Made by a program: the position numbers and the translations under genes
Notes under the pieces: generated by a model
The model's database searches: none
What the model was told of the DNA's origin: nothing
What the model saw: only the letters and a program-made list of their open reading frames with translations
NCBI GenBank assembly: GCA_949291945.1
Contig: CASEXH010000016.1
Span: 88,178 to 152,177 of the forward strand
Reading direction: 5' to 3'
Length of the DNA stretch: 64,000 bases
DNA from: an uncultured Bacillota bacterium
GTDB lineage: Bacteria; Bacillota; Clostridia; Lachnospirales; Lachnospiraceae
Part shown: positions 63,910 through 64,000 of the stretch, piece after piece
Position numbering within the stretch: the first letter of the stretch is position 1
How the letters are laid out: every line of letters starts with the position of its first letter

Positions 63910-64000
63910 CCTGTTGTGCTAGATAAAAAATAAAGAAACTTCAACAAAATGTGCTATCCTATTTGTAGGGAATACAATTATGAAAGGAGGCATCATTATG
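63910..64000 (+). mobile_element. Probable left end of an insertion sequence
   Basis: AT-rich sequence beginning near GTTGTGCTAGATAAAAAAT interrupts a GH3 gene in mid-domain. At the window edge a perfect AAAGGAGG with an ATG seven bases on (63998-64000) starts a rightward reading frame, as expected for a transposase. The family cannot be identified from the 91 bases visible. Confidence 0.5.

Noticed and set aside
1..64000. CRISPR arrays, rRNA, tRNA, phage structural genes
   Set aside because: I saw no regularly spaced repeats, no rRNA or cloverleaf-type segments and no capsid, terminase or integrase-like proteins; a tRNA search program would be the definitive test.

Overview
The window reads as the chromosome of an anaerobic, spore-forming Clostridia, most likely a Lachnospiraceae (Blautia/Mediterraneibacter-like). 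Pointers are the alr-mazF and TepA-FtsK arrangements, Rex, a Re-type citrate synthase, a Csp-like subtilisin, a cobalt/B12 riboswitch operon, several intracellular or membrane-anchored GH3 enzymes and strong AGGAGG ribosome sites. This is inferred from gene content only; there is no rRNA in the window and I saw no tRNA.

Region 1 (1-17 kb) is housekeeping: FtsK (partial), UppP, TepA-like ClpP, YebC, a CNNM/CorC protein, an orphan MazF after alanine racemase, NAD(P)HX repair, Rex, an ABC-F ATPase, then an operon making 2-oxoglutarate by the oxidative branch (Re-citrate synthase, FCD-type GntR regulator, isocitrate dehydrogenase) with a FadR-type palindrome over its promoter. Two subtilisins lie back to back, followed by a tiny protein with 14 cysteines and, on the other strand, a promoter-plus-terminator unit that looks like an unannotated ~365-nt RNA.

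Region 2 (17.5-29.7 kb) makes cobalt-sirohydrochlorin. A leftward operon (hemA, sirC, hemC, cobA-hemD, hemB, hemL, then a membrane MutS homologue) runs from glutamyl-tRNA to sirohydrochlorin. Divergent from it, a cobalamin riboswitch controls cbiM-cbiN-cbiQ and a CbiO-CbiK fusion, so cobalt uptake and cobalt insertion sit on one transcript.

Region 3 (29.8-36.8 kb) and region 5 (58.8-64 kb) are two copies of one cassette: a circularly permuted, membrane-anchored GH3, a conventional GH3 with a C-terminal extension, and a GtrA-like membrane protein. Copy A has an amber stop in the permuted GH3. Copy B is decayed: frameshift and amber stop in one GH3, and the other cut at the window edge by what looks like an insertion sequence.

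Region 4 (36.8-58.7 kb) is a redox/metal island. It holds three DUF3786-like proteins, two atypical sirtuins (one with the Gln-for-His change of class M sirtuins) plus a 51-bp sirtuin remnant, two nearly identical CGGC-domain proteins, CooC plus a CooC remnant, a Zn/Cd P-type ATPase with a detached HMA domain, a CoA-disulfide reductase-rhodanese, FeoAB (feoB frameshifted) and a soluble fumarate-reductase pair (frdA nonsense, frdB frameshift). Sirtuin-DUF3786-sirtuin-frdA-frdB-HD hydrolase form one tightly overlapping operon. Two matching ~70-bp promoter modules with TAACAT direct repeats drive the two CGGC loci, and a shared 8-8-8 palindrome sits at the start sites of the feo and zinc-efflux operons. 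These wiring features make the island the best candidate for an undescribed system.

The window carries an unusual number of broken genes: three C-to-T-type nonsense codons, three homopolymer frameshifts and several remnants.
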